Below, piece after piece: positions 8,302-10,165 of a stretch of 10,165 nt of DNA (positions within the stretch are counted from its first letter, which is position 1; every line of letters starts with the position of its first letter). Under the pieces are notes generated by a model, which was not told the origin of the DNA, searched no databases, and saw nothing but the letters and a program-made list of their open reading frames with translations. The stretch covers positions 1-10,165 of the forward strand of contig JAJKFJ010025144.1 of NCBI GenBank assembly GCA_027382625.1, in the 5' to 3' direction. The translations under genes and the position numbers were made by a program. The DNA is from Tetmemena sp. SeJ-2015. Lineage: Eukaryota; Ciliophora; Spirotrichea; Sporadotrichida; Oxytrichidae.

Positions 8302-10165
8302 ATGGAGAATCTTAAAATGGTTTCACCTATAATAAACGTGAAGATGAAAGCACTTCGGCGTTCAGAGAAATTGAAATATGCCTACATAGCTTGCATAATC
8401 TTAGCACTTCTCTAATAATCGGCATGGACTCAAGACATTGCAAAATGCGAGCAAGTAATCTAGAAATTCAGCGACTGCTCAAGAGAAAATAATACAATGA
8501 CTGGTAAGTGACTGAAGTGCCATAGCTCATATCTATTTAATTATAATCAATTTTGAATTTTCTTGACCTATTTTTAGCCTATTTCTTCTCTCCGGAGACA
8601 TCTGAGAAATGTCAAAATCTGACTCTGCTATCTCCCTTTGAGAACATACCTTGCGATTTTTAATGTGGGCCTGGATCAATCTTATATGCAGATCCATTTA
8701 AGAGGGAGTATAGATGCGAGTCCTGCCCTGCTAAAACCTACTCTAATGGTGGGGGTTTATCAATAAACGGCAACATTGCAGAGTGGAGTGACGCTTAAAT
8801 GCCCAATAGTGAATTCAGTCGCAAAACTTCACTTGGCTTTAAGTGCTATTATAGCATGTAGTGTTTAAAGACCTTGAATTATATATTACGATATCTTTTT
8901 AATTTATGCATTGAACTTTAAGTAAAAGTTTTTTTTACAATATGTATATTACATGCTGAGATCTCAAGCCACATAAAACTCAAATGAGATTTTTGCATAC
9001 CAACATTTTATTTGACTTTCTACTACATCATCTATTTTCAATTAAATTATAATCTATAGTATGATTGTAAGTTCTCTTACCAAGCTAATTAATTTCAGTG
9101 GGGGAATGGGTGCAGAAAGACTGCGATAACTGCACCAGTGAAATTTAAGGGCAGTACCTTTAATGTGGAAAAGCAAGTTTAAAAGACACTTCTGTCGCCT
9201 TTGAGATTATTTTAAGACCTCAACTTGTATTAAATTTATTAGAATAAAAAAAAACTTGTCAAGAAAGAAGGCTACTTTGAGATATTATATGAAAAAGATT
9301 CCATCGAAATGGCGGATGGCAAAATCTCAGGTATATTGCAGATCTACATAGATGAAGAGCTAGTCTTTACCGATTCAGATATAAGTTAAAGCATGGTAGG
9401 CGACACACCTTAAAGCTTTCGCCATGATTTTGAGAATAAAACTGGACTTGTTGAGATCATAATAAGCTATCAGAAGTTTAACTCATTCTCTACCCATGAA
9501 TAAAAGCTAGTAGTTCGGGTAATGTTTATTATTAAGAAGCTGAAACTAAGATTTAGACTTTACGAATTATCGGAACTGACTATCATGACAAATAGTGCAC
9601 CCCCTGCAAATACGGCACCAGTGACCCGGGAAGCTCACTCTGTGTTTACTGCACTTTAGACAAATATCTAAACTCATTAACAGTAAGTAGACTTTAATTT
9701 TTTCTCTCGATAATTTGTACTAAAAAGCCAAAATAGGAATAATGCGAAAAGTGTCCAGAAGGAACCCATGCTAAAACCGGTGTAATAGCTACAACTCCTG
9801 AAGAAGCATGCAGAGTTTCTAGAACTTGCAAAATTGAGGAAGTAGTTACTTAATTCGAACCAGTTTGTTCAATGGTAGCCAATAACCCCTAGCAACTCAT
9901 GTCCTATTTTAGCTACAAGAACTTATTCTAAAAATTAAACCTCAAAAAGTTGAATAATTTATTTATTGAATGATTAGGAATGTAGTTTCCCCAAAGATAA
10001 TCCTGAGATAATAGAAAATGGCCGATATTAGATTGATTGCAGACTTTGTACACCGGGCTACGTGAAGACGCGGTCCTAAAGACAATTAGATAAACATTAC
10101 TATTGCAACATCTGCCCAAATAATGGTTACACCAAGGAGTTAGAAGACTCCACTTGCTATACTTG
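8302..10165 (+). CDS. ELAPOR/EIG121 (KIAA1324)-like cysteine-rich secreted or membrane protein, 5' part
   Basis: Exons 8302-8503, 8578-8862, 9099-9226, 9264-9518, 9557-9682, 9728-9948 and 9986 to the window end give at least 465 residues with consistent phases; the 3' part is missing. ATG 8302 is used. ATG 8344 (MKALRRSEKLKYAY) would give a more typical signal peptide (hydrophobic core YIACIILALL, about 28-37). Visible family features: CESCPAKTYSNGGGLSINGN (114-133) followed by W137, the GYFEILYEKD domain start (about 208-217), RIIGTDYHDKQCTPCKYGTS (293-312), CEKCPEGTHA (338-347), and CRLCTPGYVK plus CNICPNNGYT near the window end. The alternation of CxxC growth-factor-receptor-like cysteine repeats with a beta-rich domain is the ELAPOR order. 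Animal members are type I membrane proteins of the endolysosomal/Golgi system; the ciliate function is unknown, and surface or secretory location is inferred. The family call is firm; the last exon junctions are less so. Confidence 0.8.
8504..8577 (+). other. First intron (74 nt) of ELAPOR-like gene
   Basis: Consensus GTAAGT donor and a T-rich tract before TTTTTAG, phase 1. It lies just after the signal-peptide exon (SRENNTMT) and joins AYFFSPETSEKCQNL. It contains TGA codons, so splicing is required. Confidence 0.8.
8863..9098 (+). other. Long AT-rich intron (about 236 nt), possibly an internal eliminated sequence
   Basis: Donor GTTTAAAG and acceptor AATTTCAG, phase 1, joining the exon ending KCYYSMQ to GEWVQKDCDNCTSE. 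It is three to ten times longer than the other introns here and more AT-rich. It holds a run of eight T and an internal GTAAGT at 9067 that could be the donor of a 32-nt intron following a small unseen exon. The tetramer AGTG occurs at both edges (8860-8863 and 9097-9100). I see no convincing coding sequence inside. Confidence 0.55.
9227..9263 (+). other. Short intron (37 nt, or 16 nt) in ELAPOR-like gene
   Basis: Donor GTATTA at 9227, phase 0. Two acceptors keep the frame: AG at 9263 (37 nt) and AG at 9242 (16 nt). The longer choice removes a run of nine A and gives RPQL-KEGYFEILYEKD. The shorter retains a Lys-rich NKKKLVK insertion. The family consensus does not decide. Confidence 0.55.
9519..9556 (+). 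other. Intron (38 nt) in ELAPOR-like gene
   Basis: GTAATG donor and ATTTAG acceptor, phase 0. Splicing gives KLVVR-TLRIIGTDYHDKQC, a conserved strand leading into the first CxxC repeat after the beta-rich domain, so this junction is well supported. Confidence 0.75.
9683..9727 (+). other. Intron (45 nt) between cysteine repeats of ELAPOR-like gene
   Basis: Consensus GTAAGT donor and AAAAAG acceptor, phase 0, T-rich body. It joins LDKYLNSLT to PKQEQCEKCPEGTHAKTG. The length is divisible by three; the body and splice sites are intron-like. Confidence 0.7.

Noticed and set aside
1..10165. Scrambled germline gene segments (MDS/IES) or telomere ends
   Set aside because: All exons are collinear and in order, junctions fit GT-AG splicing, and no telomeric repeat or convincing pointer pairs were seen.
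1..10165. tRNA, rRNA, CRISPR, insertion sequence, bacterial operator or terminator
   Set aside because: No cloverleaf, conserved rRNA stretch, spaced repeat array, transposase motif or Shine-Dalgarno pattern was found; the gene structure is eukaryotic.

Overview
The window reads as nuclear DNA of a ciliate, or less likely another eukaryote with the same code. It makes sense only if TAA and TAG encode glutamine and TGA is the stop. With that code and GT-AG splicing, nearly the whole window resolves into three multi-exon genes; read with the standard code, only short fragments appear. Base composition is moderately AT-rich, most introns are very short (19 to about 82 nt), and the gaps between genes are about 80 bp. 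No telomeric C4A4/C4A2-type repeat, rRNA, tRNA or bacterial feature is visible, so this is an internal piece of a multi-gene chromosome. The species cannot be fixed from the sequence.

Layout: (1) 1-46, possible last codons of an upstream plus-strand gene. (2) 206-2917, plus strand, an unrecognised gene for a charged, Gln/Ser/Lys-rich protein that appears to end in a hydrophobic membrane segment. Its 3' exon structure is the least certain part of the window. (3) 3002-8221, minus strand, a gene of about 14 exons for a protein of about 1,550 residues with two cyclic-nucleotide-binding (CNB) domains. The first CNB is split by a long helical insertion; the second looks unable to bind nucleotide. 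(4) 8302 to beyond 10165, plus strand, the 5' part of a gene for a secreted or type I membrane protein of the ELAPOR/EIG121 (KIAA1324) family, cut off by the window end.

Genes 2 and 3 converge with 84 bp between stops. Genes 3 and 4 diverge from an 80-bp region that must hold both promoters. Nothing shows that the three genes act in one pathway. The CNB gene suggests cytosolic cAMP/cGMP sensing, and the ELAPOR-like gene suggests a receptor-like protein of the secretory system or cell surface. The most striking aspects are the reassigned code, the tiny introns (including three putative 24-nt introns that each remove an in-frame TGA) and the interrupted CNB domain.

All exon models were built by hand from reading frame, splice dinucleotides and phase. 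No RNA data or database search was available.
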